A stretch of DNA of 64,000 nt, taken from Anaerocolumna sp. AGMB13020. GTDB lineage: Bacteria; Bacillota; Clostridia; Lachnospirales; Lachnospiraceae. Both the position numbers and the translations under genes were made by a program. Below, piece after piece: positions 1-9,300 of the stretch. The notes beneath the pieces were generated by a model, which did not search any database, was not told the DNA's origin, and was given only the letters and a program-made list of their open reading frames with translations. Location of the stretch: positions 2,046,001-2,110,000 of the forward strand of contig NZ_CP136910.1 in assembly GCF_033100115.1 (NCBI RefSeq), written 5' to 3'. How positions within the stretch are numbered: position 1 is the first letter of the stretch; the number at the start of each line of letters is the position of its first letter.

Positions 1-1469
1 AAAATTATATCATAACCGGTTACCAGTACGTCGGTAGGATAGAAGTATTCAAGATCTTCTGTGTTCTTAGGCCATCCAAGGGTGGAGAAAGGCCACAGGG
101 CTGAGCTGAACCAGGTATCCAGCGTATCCTCATCCTGCACCAGGTGATTATGTCCGCATTTGGGACAGGTTCCCGGCACTTCTTTTGACACAACCACATC
201 GCCGCATTTGTCACAGTAGTAAGCAGGTATTCTATGTCCCCACCAGAGCTGTCTGGAGATACACCAGTCTCTGATATTGTCCGTCCAGTTAAAGTAGATC
301 TTATCAAAACGCTCCGGTACAAAGGTTATAGCACCGTTTTTTACCGCATCTACTGCGGGTTTGATAAGTTCCTCCATTTTAACGAACCACTGCTGTTTGA
401 TTAAGGGTTCGACTGTTGTATTACATCTGTCATGGATACCTACATTGTGAACATGGTCTTCTACTTTCTTTAAGAGTCCCATCTCCTCTAATTCTTGTAC
501 CATCTGCTTTCTGGCTGCATAACGGTCCATTCCTGCAAATTTTCCACCCTTTTCATTGATGGTGGCATCATCATTCATAATATTAATCTGTTCCAGGTTA
601 TGTCTTTTTCCTACTTCAAAATCGTTCGGATCATGAGCAGGTGTAATCTTTACAACACCGGTACCAAAATCCTTATCTACATAGGTATCCGCAATAATGG
701 GTATCTCTTTGTCCAGGAAAGGAAGAATAACCGTCTTGCCAATCAGGTCCTTATAACGCTCATCCTCGGGGTGTACCGCTACAGCCACATCACCTAACAT
801 GGTTTCAGGTCTTGTTGTAGCTACCTCTAAAAACTCTTTTGTTCCTGTAATAGGATAAAGAAGATGCCAGAAATGTCCGTTTTGTTCTTCATGTTCTACC
901 TCTGCATCTGAGATACTGGTCTTGCAGACAGGACACCAGTTAATGATACGGGAACCTTTATAGATAAGTCCTTTCTCATATAATCGGATAAATACTTCCT
1001 CTACTGCTTCGGAACAGCCTTCATCCATGGTGAAACGCTCTCTTTCCCAATCACAGGAGGAACCGATCTTCTTAAGCTGGCTGATAATACGGCCGCCGTA
1101 TTCATCTTTCCATTCCCAGGCTCTCTTTAAGAAACCTTCTCTTCCAAGGTCCTTCTTATCAATTCCTTCTTTCTTAAGCTGTTCGATAATCTTAACCTCT
1201 GTTGCGATACTTGCATGGTCTGTGCCGGGCTGCCAAAGCGCATTATACCCCTGCATTCTCTTAAATCTTGTAAGTATATCCTGCATGGTGTTGTCAAGGG
1301 CATGTCCCATGTGAAGCTGACCTGTGATATTGGGCGGGGGCATAACAATGGTGAAAGGTTTTTTACGTTTATCCACCTCTGCTTTAAAATATTTCTTATT
1401 TATCCACTTTGAATACAGCCTGTCTTCTATATCCATGGGGTTATAGTTCTTTTCCAATTCCTTGTTCAT
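1..1469 (-). CDS. valS: Valine--tRNA ligase, N-terminal part, cut by window edge
   Basis: Class I aminoacyl-tRNA synthetase that charges tRNA-Val in the cytoplasm. About 489 residues are visible, starting [11 protein letters not shown]; the C-terminal half lies beyond position 1. The class I HIGH box appears as HMGH at residues 53-56, just after PPPNITGQ. The long CP1 editing domain follows, with the typical segments [19 protein letters not shown] and [20 protein letters not shown] Cys-rich knuckle (CDKCG...CPKCG) and the [17 protein letters not shown] segment come next. The frame is open from 1469 to the window edge with no stop. A T-box leader with a GUA valine codon as putative specifier lies directly upstream, which independently supports valS rather than ileS or leuS. 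Confidence 0.97.
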   Translation of the reverse strand, partial: MNKELEKNYNPMDIEDRLYSKWINKKYFKAEVDKRKKPFTIVMPPPNITGQLHMGHALDNTMQDILTRFKRMQGYNALWQPGTDHASIATEVKIIEQLKKEGIDKKDLGREGFLKRAWEWKDEYGGRIISQLKKIGSSCDWERERFTMDEGCSEAVEEVFIRLYEKGLIYKGSRIINWCPVCKTSISDAEVEHEEQNGHFWHLLYPITGTKEFLEVATTRPETMLGDVAVAVHPEDERYKDLIGKTVILPFLDKEIPIIADTYVDKDFGTGVVKITPAHDPNDFEVGKRHNLEQINIMNDDATINEKGGKFAGMDRYAARKQMVQELEEMGLLKKVEDHVHNVGIHDRCNTTVEPLIKQQWFVKMEELIKPAVDAVKNGAITFVPERFDKIYFNWTDNIRDWCISRQLWWGHRIPAYYCDKCGDVVVSKEVPGTCPKCGHNHLVQDEDTLDTWFSSALWPFSTLGWPKNTEDLEYFYPTDVLVTGYDII

Positions 1470-1570
1470 TCTTTCCTCTCATTCCTCCGCTCTTGGCGGC
1501 ATTTATTTTCTGCTTCCGGGGCAGTTATTTCTTTCTGATTTTTTAGCTTATGGCCTGTTCACTAAAGACA

Positions 1571-1815
1571 AAAAAAAGGCCCTCCGTCTAAAAGGACGAA
1601 GAACCGTGGTACCACCTTTGTTCACAGCTATAATCTGCTGCCTCTTAATCTGTAACGGGACTACCCGGCATTTCCTACTCGGCTTTCAGAAACACAGTTC
1701 AGGAGCTACCTTCAACAAGCAGTAAGTAAGACAGCCTCTCAGCCTTGAACTGTCCTCTCTGATACACTTACCCGTCTAATCCTCTCCATCATTACCTTTG
1801 TTTTATCTATAATCA
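1571..1815 (-). promoter_or_regulatory. T-box leader of valS
   Basis: The conserved T-box sequence GGTGGTACCACGG is read on the minus strand at about 1616-1604. It is followed by an 11-pair terminator stem (some G-U pairs) at about 1602-1578 and a run of seven T at 1577-1571. Upstream, the AGAGAGGAC and GGCTGAGAGG segments match the distal part of T-box Stem I. In the 3' side of Stem I a GUA triplet (1709-1707) sits just after a GAA. GUA is a valine codon, so it is the likely specifier. Uncharged tRNA-Val should stabilise the antiterminator and let transcription run into valS. The exact 5' end of the leader is a guess. Confidence 0.93.
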
Positions 1816-1923
1816 ATATAAATATCATATGAAAACTTTCTTCTTCTGTCAAGTACGAAATGTTGGTTATTGGGGGGAGAGAAATTTTGGTTGATGGGAT
1901 GACGGATGTCTTTGGGGGTGTAC

Positions 1924-2136
1924 GATGAGAGTGGCTTACATTTATGCATTTTCCTGTTCAGGGTTCCAAATTCCACTAAAATGGCAGAAGTTGTTCCCTG
2001 GGCAGGTAAAAGGATACCAAACTCGCTGAAATTCGCTCAGACAGTGGTATCCTTTCACCTAGGGACAACTGCTGCCATTTAAGTGTCATTAAGGAACCCT
2101 TCAATGGAAAATTCCTAAATGTAAGCCACTCTCATC
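1924..2136 (-). repeat. Large imperfect hairpin element, copy A (about 213 nt)
   Basis: The left end (GATGAGAGTGGCTTACATTTA) and right end are exact reverse complements over about 20 nt. Pairing continues inward with small internal loops to an apex at 2021-2042. Read on the minus strand, the apex is GTCTGAGCG, then AATTTC, then AGCGAGT. This apex is shared with the elements at 26703-26916 and 33596-33807, although the stems of copy A are unrelated to theirs. The 3' arm carries a bulge GCCCAG about 17 nt from the loop, and the other two copies have GCCAAG at the same distance. No credible ORF. It lies between the stop of the 381-residue gene and the valS leader. It could be a MITE or a structured RNA. 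Confidence 0.85.
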
Positions 2137-2181
2137 TGGGGTATTCTAATGATAACTTCGTAGTTTTTGGTATGCGATTCT

Positions 2182-3327
2182 TTATAGATTTATTCCGTGT
2201 TTTTTCAGAAGCTCTGATACATATTCTTTGTTCTCTTCTTTTTCTTTGGTGAATTTCTCGATATCCTCAAGACACTTGTCCTTTAGCAGGTTGTTCTGTT
2301 CAATTCGGTCTTTTAGTTTCTGCCTTCTGTCAAGGAGCGTGGTAGTTAACTTCTCCATTTCTGCTGAATCCAGCAAGGCTTCCAACTGATATATCCAGAT
2401 CTTGGCATCTGTGATTTTTGCAGCCTTCAGATGCGTGATAATTTCACTGTTATAGTATTCTGTCTGTTCTTTGCTGACCTTATACTTATTCTCATCTTCC
2501 TTTTCCTTCTTATATTCTTCCCAAAGATAAGTAAGCTGGGCATAACTGTCTACCATATACTTCTGATAACAGTAATCCAGTGCGTTGGTATTATTGATAT
2601 ATTTAATCTTTACCTTATTCAGCAGCTGAATTGCACGATTCAGTTTTTTTTCTGCATCGGCCATATCTTTTCTGTTCTCTCTGGCACGTATAAATATATA
2701 AGCTGCTGCAGTTGCACCTAATGCTATGGTTAGAAGAAAAGGCAGCTGCATGTTTGCACCGGTTCTTAGGTTTACCCAGATAAATAACAGAAATAAAAGA
2801 ACGGAGAGTATACTGGTAGTTATCCCGATGGTACCAAGAGTTTTCTGATTGGCTTCTGCATCCTCTTTCTGATGCAGCAAAGCTGCTCTCTCACTGTCCA
2901 GATATTTCATATCATTTTCGATATCAAAGCTGTAAGCCTCCCAGGCTTTCATCTTCCTAAGGTCCAGGGGAATGCTTTCTTCAAATTTAGCCAGATTATG
3001 ATATTGGGTATCTTTAATCTTACGGGTGCCTTTCTTATATCTTTCCCTGTCTTTTGACAATGTCAGAATCTTTCTGGCTAGGTCATTGATTAGCTCTCTG
3101 TCTTCTCGGTCCAATGCCTCAATTTTCTGTATATCACTGATATAATGGGTTACTGCCTGCAGCTCTGTCTTCATTTCCTGTGCCTGCAAAGTACTTTCTA
3201 CGATTTGCTGGCAGCTGTCTTCTATCGCGTATTTGGAATGCTCTGCCTTATCTACTGTCAGGCTTAAAGGTTCTTCTGTCTTGCTCTTCTTATTTTCCTC
3301 TGAAGCCTTACGTCTTCTAAATGCCAT
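2182..3327 (-). CDS. Membrane-anchored coiled-coil protein of unknown function
   Basis: 381 residues; I do not recognise a named family. A charged N-terminus and helical, coiled-coil-like stretch (residues about 25-160) is followed by two closely spaced membrane segments at about 165-187 and 194-214. A second long, Lys/Glu-rich coiled-coil stretch (about 215-370) follows. The short hydrophilic link between the membrane segments suggests a hairpin insertion with both coiled-coil ends on the same side, probably the cytoplasm. It starts 27 nt after the stop of the actin-like ATPase gene and is the last gene of a three-gene operon. It may anchor or organise the other two products at the membrane; that role is inference only. 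Confidence 0.8.
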   Translation of the reverse strand: MAFRRRKASEENKKSKTEEPLSLTVDKAEHSKYAIEDSCQQIVESTLQAQEMKTELQAVTHYISDIQKIEALDREDRELINDLARKILTLSKDRERYKKGTRKIKDTQYHNLAKFEESIPLDLRKMKAWEAYSFDIENDMKYLDSERAALLHQKEDAEANQKTLGTIGITTSILSVLLFLLFIWVNLRTGANMQLPFLLTIALGATAAAYIFIRARENRKDMADAEKKLNRAIQLLNKVKIKYINNTNALDYCYQKYMVDSYAQLTYLWEEYKKEKEDENKYKVSKEQTEYYNSEIITHLKAAKITDAKIWIYQLEALLDSAEMEKLTTTLLDRRQKLKDRIEQNNLLKDKCLEDIEKFTKEKEENKEYVSELLKKHGINL

Positions 3328-3354
3328 GTGCCTGATTTCCTTTCCGTAACCGGT

Positions 3355-5508
3355 TTATGAATTCTCTTTGCGGTACTCTTCTTTATATAGAGCTATTATA
3401 TCATTAACTTCCCGCTTGAAATCGTTAAGCCTTCCGGTATCTTTTGCTTCCTTAAGAGCCGCTAATTTCATATAATTATCGCTGTCCTTAAAGCGTAACA
3501 GGCTCTGCTGTATCTCTTCCTTTAAGGTTTCTATATAGGTTTCATGGACTAATTTCTGATTACCTTCTGTAGCATCTGATAAGTCTGCTTCTTCCATCGT
3601 TTCCCCTGAAAGCAGTACACACAGGTAATACTGTCTTTTGGACTCTTCACTGCCATTTAAACGGTAAGCTTCCATAAACTCTGACTTAGCTCTTAATAAG
3701 CCTTCCAGATGAAGCCTGCAGATTCCAAGATTATGACGAATTCTGCCTGTAACCTCTGTAGTCAACGTATTGCTGTGATTGTTTATCAGGATTTCATAGA
3801 TCAATCCTGCATCCGCATACTGCCCATGGGCTAAAAAGGAATCTCCTTTTTTTAATGCCATTTCTGCAGGAGAGATATTCTTTCGTTCCTTTTGCTTATT
3901 CAAAAATTCTTCAGCTTCTGTCTTTGTATAATAATCTGTATCCAGCAAGAAAACCGCTGCAGCTTCCAAAAGTGCTTCATAGCCGGATAACATCGTTTTT
4001 ATCTCTCTTAGCTTCAACGCTTTTTCAACTTGCTTAAGCTCCCGTTCTACCCAAAGAAGAAATTCCTCCTCCAAAAGCTCATCTGTGAGGAGCAGGAAAT
4101 TATGATGAATATAATAATAAAGTTCTTCTGTATTATGAACAACCGTGCCGGTTATTTTAAATCGGTAAGGAACTTCTGCCTTGACCTTATCGCATAAAAT
4201 AAGCACTCCAGCACTCTCTTTTTCTGTATTATCTGCATCCTCAAAGAGTTTTATAAGTTTTTCCCATCTTAAGCCGGAAGACTTTCTGAATTGCCCAAAA
4301 CCAGTATCTCTTACTTTTATTTCCGCTGTTCTATCATCCTGAAAAGTCAGGGATATTTCTACACGTGCTGACTTATCTTTTTTTACCTCTAAGCCTTCCA
4401 GAACTATTTGGTGATATTCCTTTTTTAATGTGAATAAATCCTTCACCTGCAAATTTATAACATTGCTTTCTGTTATAATGAATTCCTGGGTGCAGGGTAT
4501 ATCATACCAGGCCTTATAACCGTCCCAAAGCGGAATATCTGCCGCTTCACCCTCCTTGTAACCCGCTGCTGTTATAAGGGCATTTATACGGTCTGAGTCC
4601 AGAAAGATATATTCCTTTAGTGCACCGGACTGTTCATTCTCTTTTTCCCTGGAGGTATAGCACGCTCCTTTGGCATATAGATTCTGTCCTTTAAATACTC
4701 TCCTGCCGGTACATAGTTCCTTAAGGGCATTGTCGACCCAGTCACCTTCAAAACCTGCTCCGGTTACATAAATAGTAGAAATCAGCTGCTTATGAAGAAT
4801 TCCTTTGGCAAGATTAAGAAAACAATACTCTGCCCGCTCTCTGTCATCCTTCTCCACTTCTTCCAGGCTTAAGATGTCACTCAAATCTCTTCTGCTTATT
4901 CCAACTGGTATGGGACTTAATCTTCTGTTTATGCTTATCTGACTATAATAAAATTCCTCTTCATCCATATGAAATAGCCCTACATCATTAAGCCACAGCT
5001 CCTTTTTCTGACTGAGAGCATAGTATTCACAACTAAGGGAATTGCTTTGAAGAACAAGCCTGTCCTCTTTGATTCCCATATTATAAAAAGCTTCTGTAAG
5101 TGCTGCTTTTAGATTCTCATTTAACTTTTTTACGGTTATGGTTATTTTACCGATGCTTTCGCCGGGAAATTTCAAGGTAACAAGGGTCAGGCATTTACGA
5201 AAGAGTTTTTCCAGAAGGAAGGCTGCCGTGTAAGCCTTATCATATAGCAGAATTTCATCCCCCGCCATAGCTTTTTCAAGCAGATTATCTGCCTTCTGAC
5301 ACAAGCCCTCCTGCTCAAGGCTCAGAACTTCTTCTCCGTAAGCCCATTCCTTACCACCTGTCTTACTTCCTACCAGTGCCGGATAGAGATACTTTCCCTG
5401 GCTTAAGGTTATGGATTCCGGTTCCATGGTCTTATGATTATAAAAACATATCTGGATATAATCCTTTCCGAAATCAATCCCTAACAGAAGTTTTTTTCTG
5501 TCAGTCAT
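3355..5508 (-). CDS. Actin/Hsp70-fold ATPase-like protein (DUF5716-like)
   Basis: 717 residues from the ATG at 5508, chosen because AGGAG lies just upstream; the open frame itself reaches 5532. The N-terminus, LLLGIDFGKDYIQICFYN, has the phosphate-1 pattern of the actin/Hsp70 ATPase superfamily. Around residue 260 the segment TIYVTGAGFEGDW resembles the adenosine loop of that fold, and GQNLYAKGACY follows. The middle looks beta-rich. The C-terminal 200 residues are helical and TPR-like. I recall Lachnospiraceae proteins of this type catalogued as DUF5716 beside DUF5717; I have not searched. It sits between the giant repeat protein and the membrane coiled-coil protein and is surely co-transcribed with them. 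Substrate and role are unknown. Confidence 0.75.
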   Translation of the reverse strand: MTDRKKLLLGIDFGKDYIQICFYNHKTMEPESITLSQGKYLYPALVGSKTGGKEWAYGEEVLSLEQEGLCQKADNLLEKAMAGDEILLYDKAYTAAFLLEKLFRKCLTLVTLKFPGESIGKITITVKKLNENLKAALTEAFYNMGIKEDRLVLQSNSLSCEYYALSQKKELWLNDVGLFHMDEEEFYYSQISINRRLSPIPVGISRRDLSDILSLEEVEKDDRERAEYCFLNLAKGILHKQLISTIYVTGAGFEGDWVDNALKELCTGRRVFKGQNLYAKGACYTSREKENEQSGALKEYIFLDSDRINALITAAGYKEGEAADIPLWDGYKAWYDIPCTQEFIITESNVINLQVKDLFTLKKEYHQIVLEGLEVKKDKSARVEISLTFQDDRTAEIKVRDTGFGQFRKSSGLRWEKLIKLFEDADNTEKESAGVLILCDKVKAEVPYRFKITGTVVHNTEELYYYIHHNFLLLTDELLEEEFLLWVERELKQVEKALKLREIKTMLSGYEALLEAAAVFLLDTDYYTKTEAEEFLNKQKERKNISPAEMALKKGDSFLAHGQYADAGLIYEILINNHSNTLTTEVTGRIRHNLGICRLHLEGLLRAKSEFMEAYRLNGSEESKRQYYLCVLLSGETMEEADLSDATEGNQKLVHETYIETLKEEIQQSLLRFKDSDNYMKLAALKEAKDTGRLNDFKREVNDIIALYKEEYRKENS

Positions 5509-5572
5509 ACAGCTCTCCTTTCTGTTCAGCACGGTGGAGTATGTTTTAAATACACACTTTCGTGCAACGCTT

Positions 5573-8500
5573 CTAAATGGGTTTAAATAAATCTATAATG
5601 AGGTGCCTGTTTTTTCCATAATTCCACATACTGTCCAGAACGCTGGTGTTATCGTTCATTTCCAAAGCCGTAAGCATAAAATTAATCTGATCCAGCGGTG
5701 TATCTTCTTCCAGCTGCATCTCCTGCTCAGCCTTTATGCTGCCGCTCTCCGTAATATTGGTCTGGTGGCTGTCGCCTTCTGAGATATAATATTGCAGATT
5801 CTCATCCTGAAATACGGTAAAGTCCTTTACCCGTATTCCAAGAAACATATCCTTCATTTCCTCCGATGTAAATTCTTCTTCTTTGTTTTCCAGCCGGTAG
5901 TGTATGATAACCTTGCTGGAAGGATCCGCGATATATTCCACTAAGTATTTTTCGGTTATTTTTGGATTTAACGGTATAACTCCTTTGAAATTTTTGAAAA
6001 ATGGAAGGATAATTCCCCGTCTTATAAAACTTTGCAGGTTATAATCCACAAATTCCTTCTCGCTTTCTTCAAAAAACTCTTCTTCCGATAGTTTCTTAAG
6101 CAGAGCAAGCATGCAGACATCGTTTTCCTCATAGATCAGTTCCCGTTTCATAACGTCAAATAACTCTGCTTTTAGAATTCTGCCGTTCATCAGATATTTG
6201 TAACCATGATAGGATAAAAATGCACGTATCAGTTTACGGTTACTGCCTCTTTGATAATATTTCAGGAATACCTCCGGTGAGTTCAGCAGATACTCCCTGG
6301 TTACCAGCATCTGCGCCAGAAGTCTCTCCTCAAGTACATAGGTATTAATCTCAAAGCTTAAGGCTGCTTCCCATAAACTATAGAGCTCGCCGGTGGTTCC
6401 TTCATAGTATTCTGCAAGATACCGCAGTATTTCTTCATTGTATTTACCTGCCTTATAAATAAAATGACAGAGCTTTAATAAGAATTCCTTCTTCTCCGTA
6501 TATTTGCCAAGAAGATTAATTGCTGCCTTTAGCAGCCTGTTGACCTGTATACCCTCAAAGCCAAATTCATAAAGGGCATTTTCCGCTTCCTCATTATAGT
6601 TTCTGATTATAAGCAGTTCCATGACCTTTAAGCGGTCGTTTTTATTTAACTTCGTCAGATCTAGCTGCATCAGGTATTCTTCTAACAGCTCTCCCTGAAA
6701 ATTGTCATAATAAAAGGATACCAGTTCCATTAAAAGCTTACTCCTGTAACTTTCCTTAAGGGAGGGAACCTCTGACAGTTTCCTGCGGATTACAACAGAG
6801 GCCTGGTCAAACTTCTGATAAGTGTCAATCTTATCCGCATAATACAGTAACACCATGGTATTCTGGCTGTTATGCAGCAGGCAGTCCTTCAGATAACTAT
6901 CTTTGTTAAAGAAAGGGTAAAGGGTGTACTCTATGGTATTGGAATATCTGTTATCCTGTGAATCTACCAGCAGTATTTCATAATTCTCCATGTAGATATC
7001 TATATTTGCTGTATTTGAGACAAGTGGTGTGTATACCTCTTCACCCGTTTGCCCATGAATGGTTATTACACCTTTTACTGCATTATTACTGCAGCACAGC
7101 TCCTGTTTGAACATTACAAAAGGAAGATTTTTTGAAATCTCCTCCGTTAATCCGTTTAAGGTAATAAGCTCCTCATAAATAACTGCGTAATTCCTGTCTA
7201 TGGCATGCTCTTTCAGCATTCGTCCCGCAAAGTTCTCTATCTTCTTGCTGTAGCTTTTGTATATTGGGCCTAATTCCTCTTTGTTCTGAATCACATAAGC
7301 ATACAGGAAAGCTTTCTTTTTATCACTTAAACTGCTGTTATAGATAAAATACAAAAGCACCTGCTGCGGAAGCTTATTCTGAGGCAGTTTTGACTGGAGC
7401 AGTGTATATTGCTCCTCCTCAAGGGAATAGAGATAATATTCATACAATTCTGTGATCCGAAGCTGTTCCCTGACTCCCAGCTGATACCAGGCAAAATACT
7501 TCCTGCCACGTTTATGTCCTTTGATCAGCAAACTGCAAATTGCGGAAAGGATACTGATAAGTACAGATGGAGCCGCTGTATCATCCAATTCAGAAAAATA
7601 ATTGTACAACAATGAGAGGCATAGATATACACCTCTTGTAAAATCTCTTTTCTTCCCTGCAAGGTAGGCATATTGTCCCGCCAGTTCCTCGCTTATGTAT
7701 TCTTCCTTCACCCCGAATAAAATAAGTTGGGTTTCAAAGTCCCCAAGTTCCGTTAAATAGACCGGATGCTCACGTAAGATCATGAAGGCCTCCAGATACA
7801 TATAGGGACTGCGGCAGCCGTTGTAATACTGCTTCTTGATCATATCCAGAGCCAGATTTCTATTGCTCTCATACTTCTTATCCGTATATAAGAGAAACCA
7901 CAGAATCCGATAGTCTGAGGAATTCATGCGGTAGGCTGCCTGTATTTCCTTTAAGGCTGCCTCTGAGGCCTCGCTGTTTTTGTAAACCAAAGCGGTTAGA
8001 TACCAGAAGGCGCAGACGATTGCAAGTGAGGTCTGCTTTCCCTCCAGGATTTCAGCTTTCAGGGTGTTTAAAGCTTCCTTTAACTCCTCCTGTCTTTCTT
8101 CTGAATCCTTATCCTTTACCTGAAGAAGATGTATCTCCAGAAGCTTATACCACATGATATTCTCTTTGTCCCCTACTTTCAGACCATGTAATTCTACTTC
8201 TGTCTTCTCTGTATATTCCTCCGGACTCAGGAGGTTTTTACGAAAATCCAGGTAATTTCTCACGCAGGCAGTGACTTTTCGCCTGATTTGTGGTTTCTTA
8301 CGAGTATTTTCTTTCTCTTCGGGCTTTTTAACAGCGACTATTTCTACTACAATTGTCTCATGGACAGACGTAAGTATAAGCCTTCCGTAGTTCTTCCCTC
8401 TGCGCATCTTTTCCGGCTGTATTACAAACTCCAGGGGGTAGACATTTCCTACAAAATAATCTGACCAGATAATCTTATGCTCCGGAATAATAAAATCTCC

Positions 8501-9199
8501 ATCCCAGGTAACCCTTATCTCCTCATAACCCCAGTTATCCTTCATCAGGGTCACTTTGTCCATAAAGCTCTCTGTGCTGACCTCATATTCTAAAATATTC
8601 TTATCAACAATAATATTAACTGGGGTTTTCTTACGAACGGTAACCAGAAATTCTTCCAGGGCCTGACTATAGGATCTGCTCTTTCGTAAGCCGTCATAGA
8701 GGGTAAGATATTTTTTATCACGAAATTTTAGGAACTCTCTGAATTCTTCTGATTTGAACAACTTCACTGCTTCTGCCCAGTCTGCTTTGGCAAGATTGGT
8801 AAAGTGGAAGAAGTCTTTGATTTTACCCAGAGAGGAGTTAAGATACGGTGGTTCTGCGGATATATAATACGGCAGCTTTGCCTCTCCGCTGGTACTTACA
8901 ATATGGAGTTCTCCTCGTATCATATCTCCAGGCGTCAGATTCCTGCCCTGAACACTAAAGGTAATCTCGCTCCGTACACCTTCAAATTCCTTATTCTTCA
9001 AAGTAAAAAATGTACCGGTAGAATAACACTGCCCCTTAACTATAGTTCCCAGTGAGTTCTCGACAGTGAGAGAGCCTGTATAGCAGCCGCCTGCATCTAC
9101 CGTTATAATTAACTCTTTCTCAGACAATACTAAAAAAGGTGCTTCGTATTCAAAGATACCTTCAGCCAGCTGTTTTATTTTCTCCTTCAACCATTTCAC
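5573..9199 (-). CDS. Giant repeat protein of unknown function (DUF5717-like)
   Basis: 1208 residues with a GTG start at 9199 and AAGG a few bases upstream. The first 280 residues look like beta-sandwich domains (alternating hydrophobic strands, several Gly turns, a PPYLNSS segment). The remainder is almost entirely helical, Leu/Tyr/Glu-rich and TPR- or HEAT-like. No signal peptide or membrane segment is apparent, so it is probably cytoplasmic. It is the first gene of a three-gene operon (64 nt to the ATPase-like gene). I recall such proteins being catalogued as DUF5717, but function is undescribed to my knowledge. Helical-repeat scaffold plus actin-fold ATPase plus membrane coiled coil suggests one assembly. 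Confidence 0.75.
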   Translation of the reverse strand: MKWLKEKIKQLAEGIFEYEAPFLVLSEKELIITVDAGGCYTGSLTVENSLGTIVKGQCYSTGTFFTLKNKEFEGVRSEITFSVQGRNLTPGDMIRGELHIVSTSGEAKLPYYISAEPPYLNSSLGKIKDFFHFTNLAKADWAEAVKLFKSEEFREFLKFRDKKYLTLYDGLRKSRSYSQALEEFLVTVRKKTPVNIIVDKNILEYEVSTESFMDKVTLMKDNWGYEEIRVTWDGDFIIPEHKIIWSDYFVGNVYPLEFVIQPEKMRRGKNYGRLILTSVHETIVVEIVAVKKPEEKENTRKKPQIRRKVTACVRNYLDFRKNLLSPEEYTEKTEVELHGLKVGDKENIMWYKLLEIHLLQVKDKDSEERQEELKEALNTLKAEILEGKQTSLAIVCAFWYLTALVYKNSEASEAALKEIQAAYRMNSSDYRILWFLLYTDKKYESNRNLALDMIKKQYYNGCRSPYMYLEAFMILREHPVYLTELGDFETQLILFGVKEEYISEELAGQYAYLAGKKRDFTRGVYLCLSLLYNYFSELDDTAAPSVLISILSAICSLLIKGHKRGRKYFAWYQLGVREQLRITELYEYYLYSLEEEQYTLLQSKLPQNKLPQQVLLYFIYNSSLSDKKKAFLYAYVIQNKEELGPIYKSYSKKIENFAGRMLKEHAIDRNYAVIYEELITLNGLTEEISKNLPFVMFKQELCCSNNAVKGVITIHGQTGEEVYTPLVSNTANIDIYMENYEILLVDSQDNRYSNTIEYTLYPFFNKDSYLKDCLLHNSQNTMVLLYYADKIDTYQKFDQASVVIRRKLSEVPSLKESYRSKLLMELVSFYYDNFQGELLEEYLMQLDLTKLNKNDRLKVMELLIIRNYNEEAENALYEFGFEGIQVNRLLKAAINLLGKYTEKKEFLLKLCHFIYKAGKYNEEILRYLAEYYEGTTGELYSLWEAALSFEINTYVLEERLLAQMLVTREYLLNSPEVFLKYYQRGSNRKLIRAFLSYHGYKYLMNGRILKAELFDVMKRELIYEENDVCMLALLKKLSEEEFFEESEKEFVDYNLQSFIRRGIILPFFKNFKGVIPLNPKITEKYLVEYIADPSSKVIIHYRLENKEEEFTSEEMKDMFLGIRVKDFTVFQDENLQYYISEGDSHQTNITESGSIKAEQEMQLEEDTPLDQINFMLTALEMNDNTSVLDSMWNYGKNRHLIIDLFKPI

Positions 9200-9300
9200 C
9201 TCAGACCTTGATTATTTTTGTATTGTATTGCATTTTTCTTCCTTTATATTATAATTATTATAACACTAATCGACAGGATTTCGCAAGGGAAAGGATAGTT

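Noticed and set aside
2021..2042. Similarity of the hairpin apex (CTCGCTG...CGCTCAGAC) to the CTCGCTGCGCTC string near ColE1-type plasmid origins
   Set aside because: The match is short and the context (no RNA I/II, no rep gene) is different. I treat it as chance.
9139..9300. Longer N-terminus of the aminotransferase
   Set aside because: The extension covers the divergent promoter region, overlaps the start of the 1208-residue gene and has no ribosome site; the ATG at 9301 has one.
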